A DNA stretch of 64,000 bases from contig JACIXD010000008.1 of the NCBI GenBank assembly GCA_014360645.1, positions 62,001 through 126,000 of the forward strand, given 5' to 3'. Below the pieces are notes generated by a model. The model saw nothing but the letters and a program-made list of their open reading frames with translations. It made no database searches and was not told where the DNA came from. The stretch comes from Actinomycetota bacterium (GTDB taxonomy: Bacteria > Actinomycetota > Geothermincolia > Geothermincolales > RBG-13-55-18). The translations under genes were made by a program, and so were the position numbers. Positions 44,310-53,008 of the stretch are shown piece by piece. Within the stretch, counting starts at the first letter, position 1. Each line of letters starts with the position of its first letter.

Positions 44310-45236
44310 ATGGAAGCTGAAAAGGTCGACGGCAGGATCGAGGCAGAGCTGGAGGAACTGCGCCGGCGCGTGGCCGAGCTGGAGGAGGCGCGCGAGGACC
44401 GCCGCGCCGAGGAACCCAGACACGACGAAGACCATTACTTCCGCAAGCTCATCGAGAACGCCTACGACCTCATCCTGGTGCTCAACCGGGACGGCAGCAT
44501 ACGTTACGTGAGCCCGTCCGCGAGGCGCATCACCGGGTACGAGCCCGAGGAACTCATGCATAAGGACCCCTTCGAGTTCGTCCATCCGGACGATGTAGGC
44601 GTCCTGCTGGAAAGGTTCCGCGCGGGTCTTGACGAGCCGGGGAAGGTGGAGCGCGTCACCTACCGTGCACGCCACCGGAAAGGCACCTGGTTCGTGGCCG
44701 AGGCGGTGGCCACCAACCTCCTCCACGACCCCTACGTGGAGGGCATCGTGGTGAACATCCGGGACGTCACCGCCTTCCGCCACGTGGAGGAGGAGTTGCG
44801 GAGGTCGGAGCAGAGGTACCGCCTGCTGGTGGAGAACCTCAACCACGTGGTCTTCACCGTGGACACCGAGGGCACGCTCACCTATATCAGCCCGGCCATC
44901 GAGCGCATGAGCGGGTTCAGGTGCGAGGAGCTCGTCGGCCAGCCCTTCATGAGGTTCGTGCACCCCGAGGACCTGCCCGGGTTGGCGGGGAGCTTCCGTC
45001 GCACCCTGGGCGGCGCCCTCGAGCCCTACGAGTTCAGGGTCATCGACAGTGACGGCAAGGTACGCTATGTCCAGACATCCAGCCGCCCTTACGAGGAGAA
45101 CGGGGCGGTGGCGGGGCTCATCGGCCTCATGAGCGAGATAACCGACCGCGTGCAGGCGGAGGAAGCGCGGCGGCGCACCGAGGAGAGCTTCCGCTCCATG
45201 ATCCGCAGGAACATCCAGTATTACAGGAGCACCTGA
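44310..45236 (+). CDS. PAS-PAS domain protein, possibly a truncated sensor
   Basis: The 308-residue protein has an N-terminal coiled coil, then two PAS/PAC domains (about 45-165 and 170-290, each closing with I-R-D-V-T or I-T-D-R-V). It ends abruptly just after R-T-E-E-S-F-R-S-M-I, which normally opens another PAS domain. Output domains seem lost, and the stop is 42 bases before a tandem repeat array. It could also be a genuine stand-alone sensor. ATG 44310 is preferred; an ATG at 44232 in frame is possible. Confidence 0.75.
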   Translation: MEAEKVDGRIEAELEELRRRVAELEEAREDRRAEEPRHDEDHYFRKLIENAYDLILVLNRDGSIRYVSPSARRITGYEPEELMHKDPFEFVHPDDVGVLLERFRAGLDEPGKVERVTYRARHRKGTWFVAEAVATNLLHDPYVEGIVVNIRDVTAFRHVEEELRRSEQRYRLLVENLNHVVFTVDTEGTLTYISPAIERMSGFRCEELVGQPFMRFVHPEDLPGLAGSFRRTLGGALEPYEFRVIDSDGKVRYVQTSSRPYEENGAVAGLIGLMSEITDRVQAEEARRRTEESFRSMIRRNIQYYRST

Positions 45237-45277
45237 ACCGACCACCTTACGCCAAGGTTTACCGGGAAGGCCCGCCT

Positions 45278-45633
45278 CGACCTCGCCCCTCGCGGGATAT
45301 TCATCAGAGACGCGGCGCCGTCGCGATGGGTATCCTTAAACAGGAGAAGGCGCATTTCATCGACTGTGCAGCGACCTCGCCCCTCGCGGGATATTCATCA
45401 GAGACGCGGCGCCGTCGCGATGGGTATCCTTAAACAGGAGAAGGCGCATTTCATCGACTGTGCAGCGACCTCGCCCCTCGCGGGATATTCATCAGAGACG
45501 CGGCGCCGTCGCGATGGGTATCCTTAAACAGGAGAAGGCGCATTTCATCGACTGTGCAGCGACCTCGCCCCTCGCGGGATATTCATCAGAGACGCGGCGC
45601 CGTCGCGATGGGTATCCTTGAACAGGAGAAGGC
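45278..45633. repeat. 94-bp tandem repeat array, 3.8 copies, each with a long hairpin
   Basis: Copies start at 45278, 45372, 45466 and 45560 and are essentially identical; the last is cut at about 45633. Each contains a 41-nt hairpin (45295-45335, then +94): GGATATTCATC pairs with GATGGGTATCC over 11 positions if two G-U pairs are allowed, and an inner GACG/CGTC stem lies inside the loop. The only change in the last copy is CTTAAAC to CTTGAAC. There are no unique spacers, so this is not CRISPR. Confidence 0.9.
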
Positions 45634-45647
45634 AAAGTATATATAAT
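45618..45647 (+). promoter_or_regulatory. promoter of the giant protease gene, -35 inside the last repeat
   Basis: TTGAAC (45618-45623), 18 bases, TATAAT (45642-45647). The -35 lies in the fourth 94-bp repeat at its single variant base; copies 1-3 read TTAAAC and have no -10. The start codon is 37 bases downstream with AAAAGGGGG ahead of it. Confidence 0.6.
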
Positions 45648-45683
45648 AAAACTCCAAGTCATGGGGGAACAAAAGGGGGATGA

Positions 45684-48600
45684 ATGACAGCGCGCCGAAG
45701 GACGGCAAGAGGCGCACTCGCGAAGGCGATCGGTGCGCTCCTTTTCTCGGCGGTCCTCGTTCTCCAGGGAAGCGCGGCTTTTGCAGGCGCTCCCTGGCCC
45801 GAGCCTCCGCCGGGGCAAGACCCTTACCGCTATGAAGATTACTGCCGCAGCGGGGAGATGCCCGACGATTACTCCCCACACGACCCCGATTTTTGGAAAT
45901 ACACCAGCCGGGAAAGCGATTCCCTCTACCACGCCCTGATCCGGCTCTTCGCCCCCGCCCTTTACGAGAAGGAGCTTAAAGGGGTGATGGGGGCGAGCAT
46001 CGACCGCGCCTGGTCGGTGACCACGGGCAGGCCGGACGTGATCATCGCCGAGCTCGATTCCGGCGTCAAGTGGCACGATGTCAAGGCCATGGCCGACCTG
46101 GCGCGCAAGTTCCGGCTCAACCCCGGTGAGCTGCCGCCGCCCCGGGGAGCGGCATCCTGGGACGCCGACGGCAACGGGGTGTTCAACGTGGACGACTACG
46201 CCGGCGACCCGCGCGTGAGCGATCTCAACGGCAACGGCATGCTGGACCCCCAGGACCTCATCTGGTTTTTTTCCGACGGCATCGACGGTGACGGCAACGG
46301 CTACCAGGACGACGTCTGTGGATGGGATTTCCTGGAAGACGACAACGACCCATGGGACGAGCTCGATTACGGGCACGGGACCTCCGAGTGCCTGTGGTCG
46401 GCGGGGGAGGCGAACAACGGCACGGGTTTCCCGGGAAGCTGTCCCAACGCCATGCTCCTGCCGGTGCGGGTGGGGGATTCCTTCATCGTGGACATCAACC
46501 GCTTTGCCCAGGGCGTCATCTTCGCGGTGGACTCCGGTGCCTGGCTGATCCAGGAAGCCCTGGGGTCGGTCAACAACTCCCCCTTCGGCCAGGCGGCCAT
46601 CGACTACGCCTATTCCAGGGGGGTGGCGGTCATCGCCTCCGCTGCGGACGAGGAATCTGCCCACCAGAACTTCCCCTGCACCTACGAGCGCACCATCCAG
46701 GTCAACGCGGTGCAGAAATACAATTCCATGGGATCCTTCCTCGTGGACCAGTTCCCGCCCTCCTACCTCTACCTGGGAGGGATAACCAACTACGGCGCAC
46801 ACACCATCGTATCCACCCCCTCCGACGGCCATTCCTCCGGGGCCACGGGAAGGCTTGCGGGCATCGCGGCGCTGGTGTATTCCGCCGCCGAGGACGCCGT
46901 GCGCCGCGGCGAGATCTGGCGTTACCCCGGTCTGGAGCGGCCGCTTTCCGCGTGCGAGGTGAAACAGGTCCTGGCCATGACCGCCGACGACATCGACTTC
47001 TCGCCGCAGTCCTACGGGGTCACCAACGGACTCCTGGACGCGATCATCGGCCCCTCCGAGCGCTTCCGCTCCACGCCGGGGTGGGACCCCTATTTCGGCT
47101 ACGGGAGGGTCAACGCCTACGAGGCGGTGAAAGCGGTGCAGGAGGGGCGCATCCCCCCCGAGGCGGAGATCTCCGCGCCGCGTTGGTTCGAGCTCATCGA
47201 CCCCGGAAGGGTCTCCCTGGCGGTGGAGGGCAGGGTGGCGGCGGTGCGCGCCGACGCCTACAACTATACGGTGGAATGGGCGCCGGGATGGGACCCGGCG
47301 GAGAGCGAATGGAGGACGGCGCGCAGCGCGGGCCCCCTTTACGAGCCGCTGCAGGGCACCCTGGCCACCCTGGACCTGGGCCGGATATACCGCGCCGTGC
47401 AGGAGAGCATGGAGGAACGCGGGGGGTCGGAAGACCCCAACCGCCACGCCTTCACCGTGAGGGTGAGGGTACGTGACAGCCGTGGGATATGGGGCGAGGA
47501 CCGCAAGGCGGCCTTCTGCTTCCGGGACCCCGACGCCCGGGAGGGGACGCCCGTATGGATGGGCAGCGACGTGTCGGCGCCCCCGCGTTTCGCGGACCTG
47601 GACGACGACGGCGCAGACGAGCTCATGGTGGCCACCGGTGAGGGGCTGGTGCACGCCTTCAGGTCCGACCTGAGCGAGCTTCCCGGCTGGCCGGTACATG
47701 CCACCCCCCTGCCGCTGCACGAGGGCTCCGCGGCTTTCCGGTCCGGAGCGGTGCCCAAAAACGTCTATGCCTCCGTCATCGGTGCTCCCGCGGTGGGAGA
47801 CCTGGACCGCGACGGCAGGCTTGAGGTGGTGGCCGGGGACACGGAGGGGAGGATATACGCCTGGGATAGGGCCGGGAGGCTGCTGCCCGGCTTCCCGGTG
47901 CGCTCCAACCCCCTTTACTCCATACCTGACCGCGCCGATTGGTGGACGCCGGGGGCGCTTCCCGAGCAGTGGCATGCCGCGCGCATCGCGCCGGACAGGG
48001 TACACCGGCTCAACAAGTGGAACTGCTTGGACAAGGGTTTCCTACGCGGCCCCGTGCTGTGTAACCTGGATTCCTCCCCCGACGGCTCCCTGGAGATCGT
48101 GGCGGCCTGCCTGGACCAGCACCTCTACGCCTGGCACGCCGACGGATCGCCGGTGGAGGGCTGGCCGGTGAAGCTGGTGGATCCGGCCAAGGTCGCCTCC
48201 ATGGACCCCCTCACCCACACCTGCGTCTTCCATGACCAGGAAAACCTTACCAGGGGGAGCAAGATAGTCACCAATCCCTCCGTTGCCGACCTGGACGGGA
48301 ACGGCACCCTCGAGGTCGTCTGCGGCACCAACGAGGGCTATCCCGACGAGGCCCTCAACGTATCGCCGCGGACCTTCGCCCTATCCCTGCTCCTGCCCTT
48401 CATCAAGCCTCTCATAGGAGGGGCGGCGGGCGCGCTCTTCAACCCCGGGAACACCCGTGTTTACGCGGTACATGCCGACGGCAGCGCCCACGGTTTTGAC
48501 CCCGGCGCCGAACCGCACGCGGACCGACCGCCCGCCAACGCCTACCTCACGGGCTGGCCCGCCCGCCTGGCCATGGTGGCCACGGGCATGCTGCCCAACG

Positions 48601-51509
48601 TGGTGGAGGGGGTGAACGGCCCCGCTGCCCTCGCCGACCTGGACGGCGACGGAAGGCTGGAGGTGGGGGTGTCGTCCGCCGCCGGGCCCGGCTATATCCT
48701 CAAGGCGGACGGGACTTCCTTCCTGGGAAGCGACGGGAGCGGCCTGCCTCTGAGCCTGGAGTGCGACGAGGCCGGCGCCGCGGCGGGATCCGGCGACCTG
48801 CCGGTGATGTGCGCCCTGGGCGGCGGCTGCTTCGCTGAGCTGCAGGGACACGGTCTGTGCTACGTCTCTCCCACCATGGGGTTCGGGCGGGCCATCGATC
48901 TCTTCCTGCCCGCGAGCCAGACTCGCTCCGATGACCAGATCTCGGCCTGGAGCGCGTCCGACGGGCGCTTCCTGGCGCCCTTCCCGCGCCGCATGAACGA
49001 CATGATGTTCTTCCATACCCCAGGGGCCGCCGACCTCGACGGCGACGGGTCCCAGGAGGTGCTGGCCGCCAGCTCCTATTACGATATCCATGCCGTAAAC
49101 GCCTCGGGGGCGGAGCCCATGGGCTGGCCCAAGTTCACCGGAGGGTGGAGCGTGGCCACGCCGGCGGCGGGAGACTGGGACGGAGACGGCAGGCGCGAGG
49201 TGGTGACGGGGACCCGCGAGGGATGGCTGCTGGCCTGGCGCACCGCCTCCACCATCGCGGACCGGGCGGACTGGCCCGAGTACGGGCACGACCCGTGGGG
49301 GACGGGGTGCCTGGAGACGGACGCCTGGAGGCCGGGGGCGGTCAGGGACCTCGTCCTGGAGAGGATAGACAGGGAAGGCAAGCCGCGCGGGATCAGGCTC
49401 GCCTGGACGGCGCCGGGAGACGACGGCGGACGCGGCCGGGCCATGTGCTACGAGGTGCGTTTCCTGAACCGACCCATAACCGAGGAAAACTGGGGGGAGG
49501 CCATACCCCTGGAGCGGGGGAAACCCATGCCGGGAGAACCCGGAAACATGGAAGAATATGTCTATGAAGGCTTTCCCTTCGACGGGAGCCTCAAGGGGGT
49601 CACCGTCTATATGCGCATACAGGCCCGCGACGAAGCCGGTAACCTCTCCGCCCTCTCCAACCAGGTCTCGGTCTCCTACGAGGGTGATGTGGGGCCCGAG
49701 CCGGAACCCGAACCGGAGCCGGAACCGGAGCCGGAACCCGAACCGGAGCCCGAGCCCGAACCGGAGCCGGGACCGGTGGGCCCCTCGCAGACCTCGGCCA
49801 GGTGGTATTTCGCCGAGGGGTGCACGGGGAGCGAGGCCCGCGGCTCCTTCGAGACCTGGATCCTGCTCCAGAACCCGGGAGAGGAGAAGGCCAACGCGAG
49901 CCTCACCTACGTCACACATCAGGGCAAGGTGGCGGGGCCGGTGCTGGAGATTGAGCCGGGGACCAGGCAGACGGTGAACGTCGCGGCCACCCTTCCCGGC
50001 GCCTGGGAGGTCTCCACGGTGGTGGAGTCGGACCTGCCGGTGGTGGCGGAGCGGGCGGTGTACTGGCTTGCCCCCGAGGGAGGGCGGAAGGCGGCCCACG
50101 ATTCCATCGGAGCCGTCGAGGGCTCCACTGTCTGGTACCTCGCGGAGGGCTCCACGGGGAGCGACGAGAGCGGCTCCTTCGAGACCTGGGTCCTGGTGAT
50201 GAACCCCGGCGACAGGGCGGCGGAGGTGGCGGTCACCTACCTCACCCCCACGGGGGAGGTGGAGGGCCCGCGCTTCCGGCTCGCCCCCGGCTGCCGGCAG
50301 TCCGTAGGCGTGGCGGATACCCTGCCAGGAGAGTGGCATGTATCCACGGTGGTGGAGTCGGACCTGCCGGTGGTGGCGGAGCGGGCGATGTACTGGAACG
50401 GGAAAAACTCTTTCCGTGAGGCGGCCACCTGCTCCATAGGAGCGGGAGAGGGCTCCACTGTCTGGTACCTCGCGGAGGGCTCCACGGGGAGCGACGAGAG
50501 CGGCTCCTTCGAGACCTGGGTCCTGGTGATGAACCCCGGCGACAGGGCGGCGGAGGTGGCGGTCACCTACCTCACCCCCACGGGGGAGGTGGAGGGCCCG
50601 CGCTTCCGGCTCGCCCCCGGCTGCCGGCAGTCCGTAGGCGTGGCGGATACCCTGCCAGGAGAGTGGCATGTATCCACGGTGGTGGAGTCGGACCTGCCGG
50701 TGGTGGCGGAGCGGGCGATGTACTGGAACGCCCCCGGCGCCTACCGCCAGGCGGCCCATGCCTCCGTCGGCGCTGTGGCCGGCGACCTCACCTGGTATCT
50801 GGCGGAGGGTTCGACCCAGGAGAACCACCCCCAGAGGATGGCGACGGGCGAGTGGCCGGAGAAGGTGGACATCTTCGAGACCTGGGTCCTGGTGATGAAC
50901 CCCGGCGACAGGGCGGCGGAGGTGGCGGTCACCTACCTCACCCCCACGGGGGAGGTGGAGGGCCCGCGCTTCCGGCTCGCCCCCGGCTGCCGGCAGACCG
51001 TAGGCGTGGCGGATACCCTGCCTGAGGCCGTACAGGTGTCCGCGGTGGTGCGCTCCGACCTGCCGGTGATAGCGGAGCGGGCGATGTATATAGACGCGGA
51101 CGACGGGACGCGGAAGGTGACCAGGCGTGCCGCCCATGCCTCCATCGGCGTGCCGGGGTCATGCCTGGAGGGGTTTCGGACGCAAGCGCGGGCGGCGGGA
51201 GAAAGCGGGAAGACGGTCAGGGTCGCCAGGGGGGAGAGTTTCGCCGTCGAACTGCCCTCCGACCCCTCTTCTGGAAATGTCTGGATGCTTGCTGCGCCCC
51301 TGGACGAAACAAGGGTGAGGTTCATATCCCGCTCCGTGGCCTCCGGCGTCGAGGGAGGATCCGGTCCGGTCCGGGAGGGCGCGGAGACATGGGTGTTCGA
51401 GGCGGTGGGAGAAGGCGAGGCCTCCATAAAGCTGCGTTATTCACGCCTCTGGGACGAGGATGATCGCCCCGCGGGCGAGGTGTCCATCGGGGTCACGGTC
51501 TCCGAGTAG
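45684..51509 (+). CDS. giant secreted S8 protease with beta-propeller, repeats and chagasin-like domain
   Basis: The 1941-residue protein has a signal peptide (residues 1-35). The subtilisin-type domain has D125 (E-L-D-S-G), H231 (Y-G-H-G-T) and S385 (H-S-S-G-A), with Asp/Asn-rich EF-hand-like inserts between D and H. FG-GAP/VCBS-type beta-propeller repeats follow (about 620-1190, D-L-D-G-D-G and similar), then a fibronectin-III-like domain (about 1215-1333) and a (Pro-Glu) linker (1338-1363). Four ~100-residue repeats (W-Y-L-A-E-G-S-T ... P-V-V-A-E-R-A) come next. The C-terminal ~100 residues resemble chagasin/I42 inhibitors (S-D-P-S-S-G-N-V-W, G-G-S-G, S-R-L-W-D). It is probably a surface or released protease. 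Confidence 0.85.
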   Translation: MTARRRTARGALAKAIGALLFSAVLVLQGSAAFAGAPWPEPPPGQDPYRYEDYCRSGEMPDDYSPHDPDFWKYTSRESDSLYHALIRLFAPALYEKELKGVMGASIDRAWSVTTGRPDVIIAELDSGVKWHDVKAMADLARKFRLNPGELPPPRGAASWDADGNGVFNVDDYAGDPRVSDLNGNGMLDPQDLIWFFSDGIDGDGNGYQDDVCGWDFLEDDNDPWDELDYGHGTSECLWSAGEANNGTGFPGSCPNAMLLPVRVGDSFIVDINRFAQGVIFAVDSGAWLIQEALGSVNNSPFGQAAIDYAYSRGVAVIASAADEESAHQNFPCTYERTIQVNAVQKYNSMGSFLVDQFPPSYLYLGGITNYGAHTIVSTPSDGHSSGATGRLAGIAALVYSAAEDAVRRGEIWRYPGLERPLSACEVKQVLAMTADDIDFSPQSYGVTNGLLDAIIGPSERFRSTPGWDPYFGYGRVNAYEAVKAVQEGRIPPEAEISAPRWFELIDPGRVSLAVEGRVAAVRADAYNYTVEWAPGWDPAESEWRTARSAGPLYEPLQGTLATLDLGRIYRAVQESMEERGGSEDPNRHAFTVRVRVRDSRGIWGEDRKAAFCFRDPDAREGTPVWMGSDVSAPPRFADLDDDGADELMVATGEGLVHAFRSDLSELPGWPVHATPLPLHEGSAAFRSGAVPKNVYASVIGAPAVGDLDRDGRLEVVAGDTEGRIYAWDRAGRLLPGFPVRSNPLYSIPDRADWWTPGALPEQWHAARIAPDRVHRLNKWNCLDKGFLRGPVLCNLDSSPDGSLEIVAACLDQHLYAWHADGSPVEGWPVKLVDPAKVASMDPLTHTCVFHDQENLTRGSKIVTNPSVADLDGNGTLEVVCGTNEGYPDEALNVSPRTFALSLLLPFIKPLIGGAAGALFNPGNTRVYAVHADGSAHGFDPGAEPHADRPPANAYLTGWPARLAMVATGMLPNVVEGVNGPAALADLDGDGRLEVGVSSAAGPGYILKADGTSFLGSDGSGLPLSLECDEAGAAAGSGDLPVMCALGGGCFAELQGHGLCYVSPTMGFGRAIDLFLPASQTRSDDQISAWSASDGRFLAPFPRRMNDMMFFHTPGAADLDGDGSQEVLAASSYYDIHAVNASGAEPMGWPKFTGGWSVATPAAGDWDGDGRREVVTGTREGWLLAWRTASTIADRADWPEYGHDPWGTGCLETDAWRPGAVRDLVLERIDREGKPRGIRLAWTAPGDDGGRGRAMCYEVRFLNRPITEENWGEAIPLERGKPMPGEPGNMEEYVYEGFPFDGSLKGVTVYMRIQARDEAGNLSALSNQVSVSYEGDVGPEPEPEPEPEPEPEPEPEPEPEPEPGPVGPSQTSARWYFAEGCTGSEARGSFETWILLQNPGEEKANASLTYVTHQGKVAGPVLEIEPGTRQTVNVAATLPGAWEVSTVVESDLPVVAERAVYWLAPEGGRKAAHDSIGAVEGSTVWYLAEGSTGSDESGSFETWVLVMNPGDRAAEVAVTYLTPTGEVEGPRFRLAPGCRQSVGVADTLPGEWHVSTVVESDLPVVAERAMYWNGKNSFREAATCSIGAGEGSTVWYLAEGSTGSDESGSFETWVLVMNPGDRAAEVAVTYLTPTGEVEGPRFRLAPGCRQSVGVADTLPGEWHVSTVVESDLPVVAERAMYWNAPGAYRQAAHASVGAVAGDLTWYLAEGSTQENHPQRMATGEWPEKVDIFETWVLVMNPGDRAAEVAVTYLTPTGEVEGPRFRLAPGCRQTVGVADTLPEAVQVSAVVRSDLPVIAERAMYIDADDGTRKVTRRAAHASIGVPGSCLEGFRTQARAAGESGKTVRVARGESFAVELPSDPSSGNVWMLAAPLDETRVRFISRSVASGVEGGSGPVREGAETWVFEAVGEGEASIKLRYSRLWDEDDRPAGEVSIGVTVSE
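50118..50730 (+). repeat. identical 283-bp duplication within the protease gene
   Basis: 50118-50400 and 50448-50730 are identical as far as I can read, offset 330 bases (110 codons). They encode two of the four C-terminal repeats. The outer two copies (49800 and 50790 regions) are diverged. Perfect identity over 283 bases, including silent sites, implies a very recent duplication or gene conversion. Confidence 0.85.
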
Positions 51510-51653
51510 AAGAGCGGCGTTCCCGCGTGCGGAGAGCGCATATCTCCCTGCAGCCGGCCGCGGGGAGCCGGGCCGGGAACGAAAACAGCCGTCCGCCCCC
51601 ATCCCCTTTCTTGCCGGGGCCCGCTCAACCGTCGAGGCGGGGAATCCCGTCCT

Positions 51654-51812
51654 CGGGCATCGTACCCTACGCCGCGACGTCCATAATTACGGATAGGGAA
51701 TATGGTTTTTCCTTATCCCTACTCACGGGCATGGTACCCTACGCCGCGACGTACAAAATAATGTAAAGGTAAGATATGGAATACGCTGTCCCCGCTCACG
51801 GGCCTCGCACCT
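51654..51812. repeat. short direct repeats, 72-73 bp spacing, with hairpin
   Basis: Two copies of CGGGCAT(C/G)GTACCCTACGC, extending through CGCGACGT, start at 51654 and 51726. A weak third (CGGGCCTCGCACC) starts at 51799. Between the first two, GGATAGGGAA (51691-51700) pairs with TTCCTTATCC (51709-51718). The gap 51510-51996 has no gene. Confidence 0.55.
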
Positions 51813-51930
51813 TTTTCGCGACCTCATCGAGGGTAAACCCGGGATCTTTTGACCCCGGCACGGGATCTTGCGTGGCGGGGTACACGGGAACCCGAAAAAC
51901 TCCTGCGGCGCCCTTCTTCCTCAAGGGGGG

Positions 51931-51959
51931 TTGACGGCCGCGTTGTCCTCATATAATAT
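51931..51959 (+). promoter_or_regulatory. promoter of the antitoxin-like gene
   Basis: TTGACG (51931-51936) with TAATAT at 17 bases (51954-51959), in the overlapping string TATAATATAA. The start codon follows 37 bases later, after AAGGAGAGG. Confidence 0.6.
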
Positions 51960-51996
51960 AACATGTATAACTTTTAAGATATAAGAAGGAGAGGAC

Positions 51997-52200
51997 ATGG
52001 CGGTAAGGATCATCAGCACCACGGAACTGCGGTCGAAGGCGGCAGACATGGTCCTCGGGCTGCGCAGGGGGGACCGTTTTCTCATCCAGCACTACAACGA
52101 CATCGTGGGGTATATCACCCCGGAGATACCCTCGAACCTGCTGAAGAAGCTGGGCAACAGGAAGGCCAGCCGGGAGGAGACCTTCAAGACGGTGGAATAG
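51997..52200 (+). CDS. Phd/YefM-like antitoxin candidate, orphan
   Basis: The 67-residue protein opens I-I-S-T-T-E-L-R-S-K-A-A-D-M and continues R-R-G-D-R-F-L-I-Q-H-Y-N-D-I-V-G-Y. This matches the layout of Phd/YefM antitoxin DNA-binding domains (S-x-x-E-L-R ... V-x-x-G-x-x-x-x-I-x-x-x-x-x-P-V-A). No toxin gene follows: the next 358 bases (52201-52558) hold no supported gene, only a CCCGG/CCGGG hairpin right after the stop. It could be a stand-alone regulator. Confidence 0.55.
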   Translation: MAVRIISTTELRSKAADMVLGLRRGDRFLIQHYNDIVGYITPEIPSNLLKKLGNRKASREETFKTVE

Positions 52201-52558
52201 CCCGGCAAGAGCCCGGGAGGAATCCGTCCCCGGCTGCGCATCCCGGGCGGGGCGTCCGTGAAGATCCGCCCGTCCCCGATCAAGAGGTTTCTTTTCTCGT
52301 GCCACGCTCGAGGCGGGCAGGGAAGGAGGGGACGGAAAAGCGGGAGACATCCTTCCCGCCGGGAACCGCGTACCGCTTCACTCCCGCCGTGCCGCGAGGG
52401 CGCGGAGGCTGGACACGGAGGCAAGGCATCCCCAATCCCGTAGCCGCGGAGGCGGCGGACCGGTCCGTGCGCCGCGTCCCGGTCAGCCCGCGGGGGGCAT
52501 CGCACGGCGGCGAAATGCGGAGGCGGGGTCCGGCGTTGATCCCCCGTGGAGGAGGAGC

Positions 52559-53008
52559 ATGATGTCGCGCATACACGGTCCCATGGGCAGGCGCTCGGTC
52601 AGGCACCTGCCTCTCCCGGGGGACGAGAGCGCCCAGGCCACCGCGGAGTTCGCGCTGGTGCTGCCGGTGCTCCTCCTAGTCTTCCTTCTCTTCGCCCAAG
52701 CGGTGATGGTTATGCGTGCCCAGATCGCGGTGACCGCCGCGGCCAGGGAGGGGGCCCGGAAAGGGGTGGAGACGGGGAGCGTGGCGGCGATCGAGGGCGC
52801 CGCCGCCAGGGCGGCGGCGGGACTGGATGGAGAGAGGCTGCGGGTGAGGGTGGAAAGCGGGCCGCGCCGCCGCGGCGAGTGGATAAGGGTGGAGGTGGAA
52901 TATGACGTGCCCGTGTCCATACCCGCGGTGCAGGACATCTTCCCCGCCATCACCGTGCGTGGCTGTGCGGAGATGCGCATAGAGAACGACCGGGAGGAGG
53001 TCCCGTGA
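52559..53008 (+). CDS. TadE-like pseudopilin/pilus assembly protein
   Basis: This 149-residue protein has a cytoplasmic N-terminus, then the TadE signature: Q-A-T-A-E-F-A-L-V-L-P-V-L at the edge of one transmembrane helix (about residues 25-50). A beta-rich extracytoplasmic region follows. TadE-family proteins belong to tight-adherence (Flp) pili or to secreted-protein assembly. No TadA/B/C or flp gene is in the window. It overlaps the next gene by four bases. Confidence 0.75.
   Translation: MMSRIHGPMGRRSVRHLPLPGDESAQATAEFALVLPVLLLVFLLFAQAVMVMRAQIAVTAAAREGARKGVETGSVAAIEGAAARAAAGLDGERLRVRVESGPRRRGEWIRVEVEYDVPVSIPAVQDIFPAITVRGCAEMRIENDREEVP

Noticed and set aside
45278-45633. CRISPR array
   Set aside because: The 94-bp units are identical throughout, with no unique spacers and no cas genes nearby.
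45492-51137. Two long minus-strand frames (837 and 918 codons)
   Set aside because: They are antisense to the S8 protease gene, are rich in His, Arg and Gly, and have no recognisable domain. They are typical GC-rich shadows.
51997-52558. A complete toxin-antitoxin module
   Set aside because: No toxin-sized frame with a ribosome site or RelE/Doc/PIN motif follows or precedes the antitoxin-like gene.
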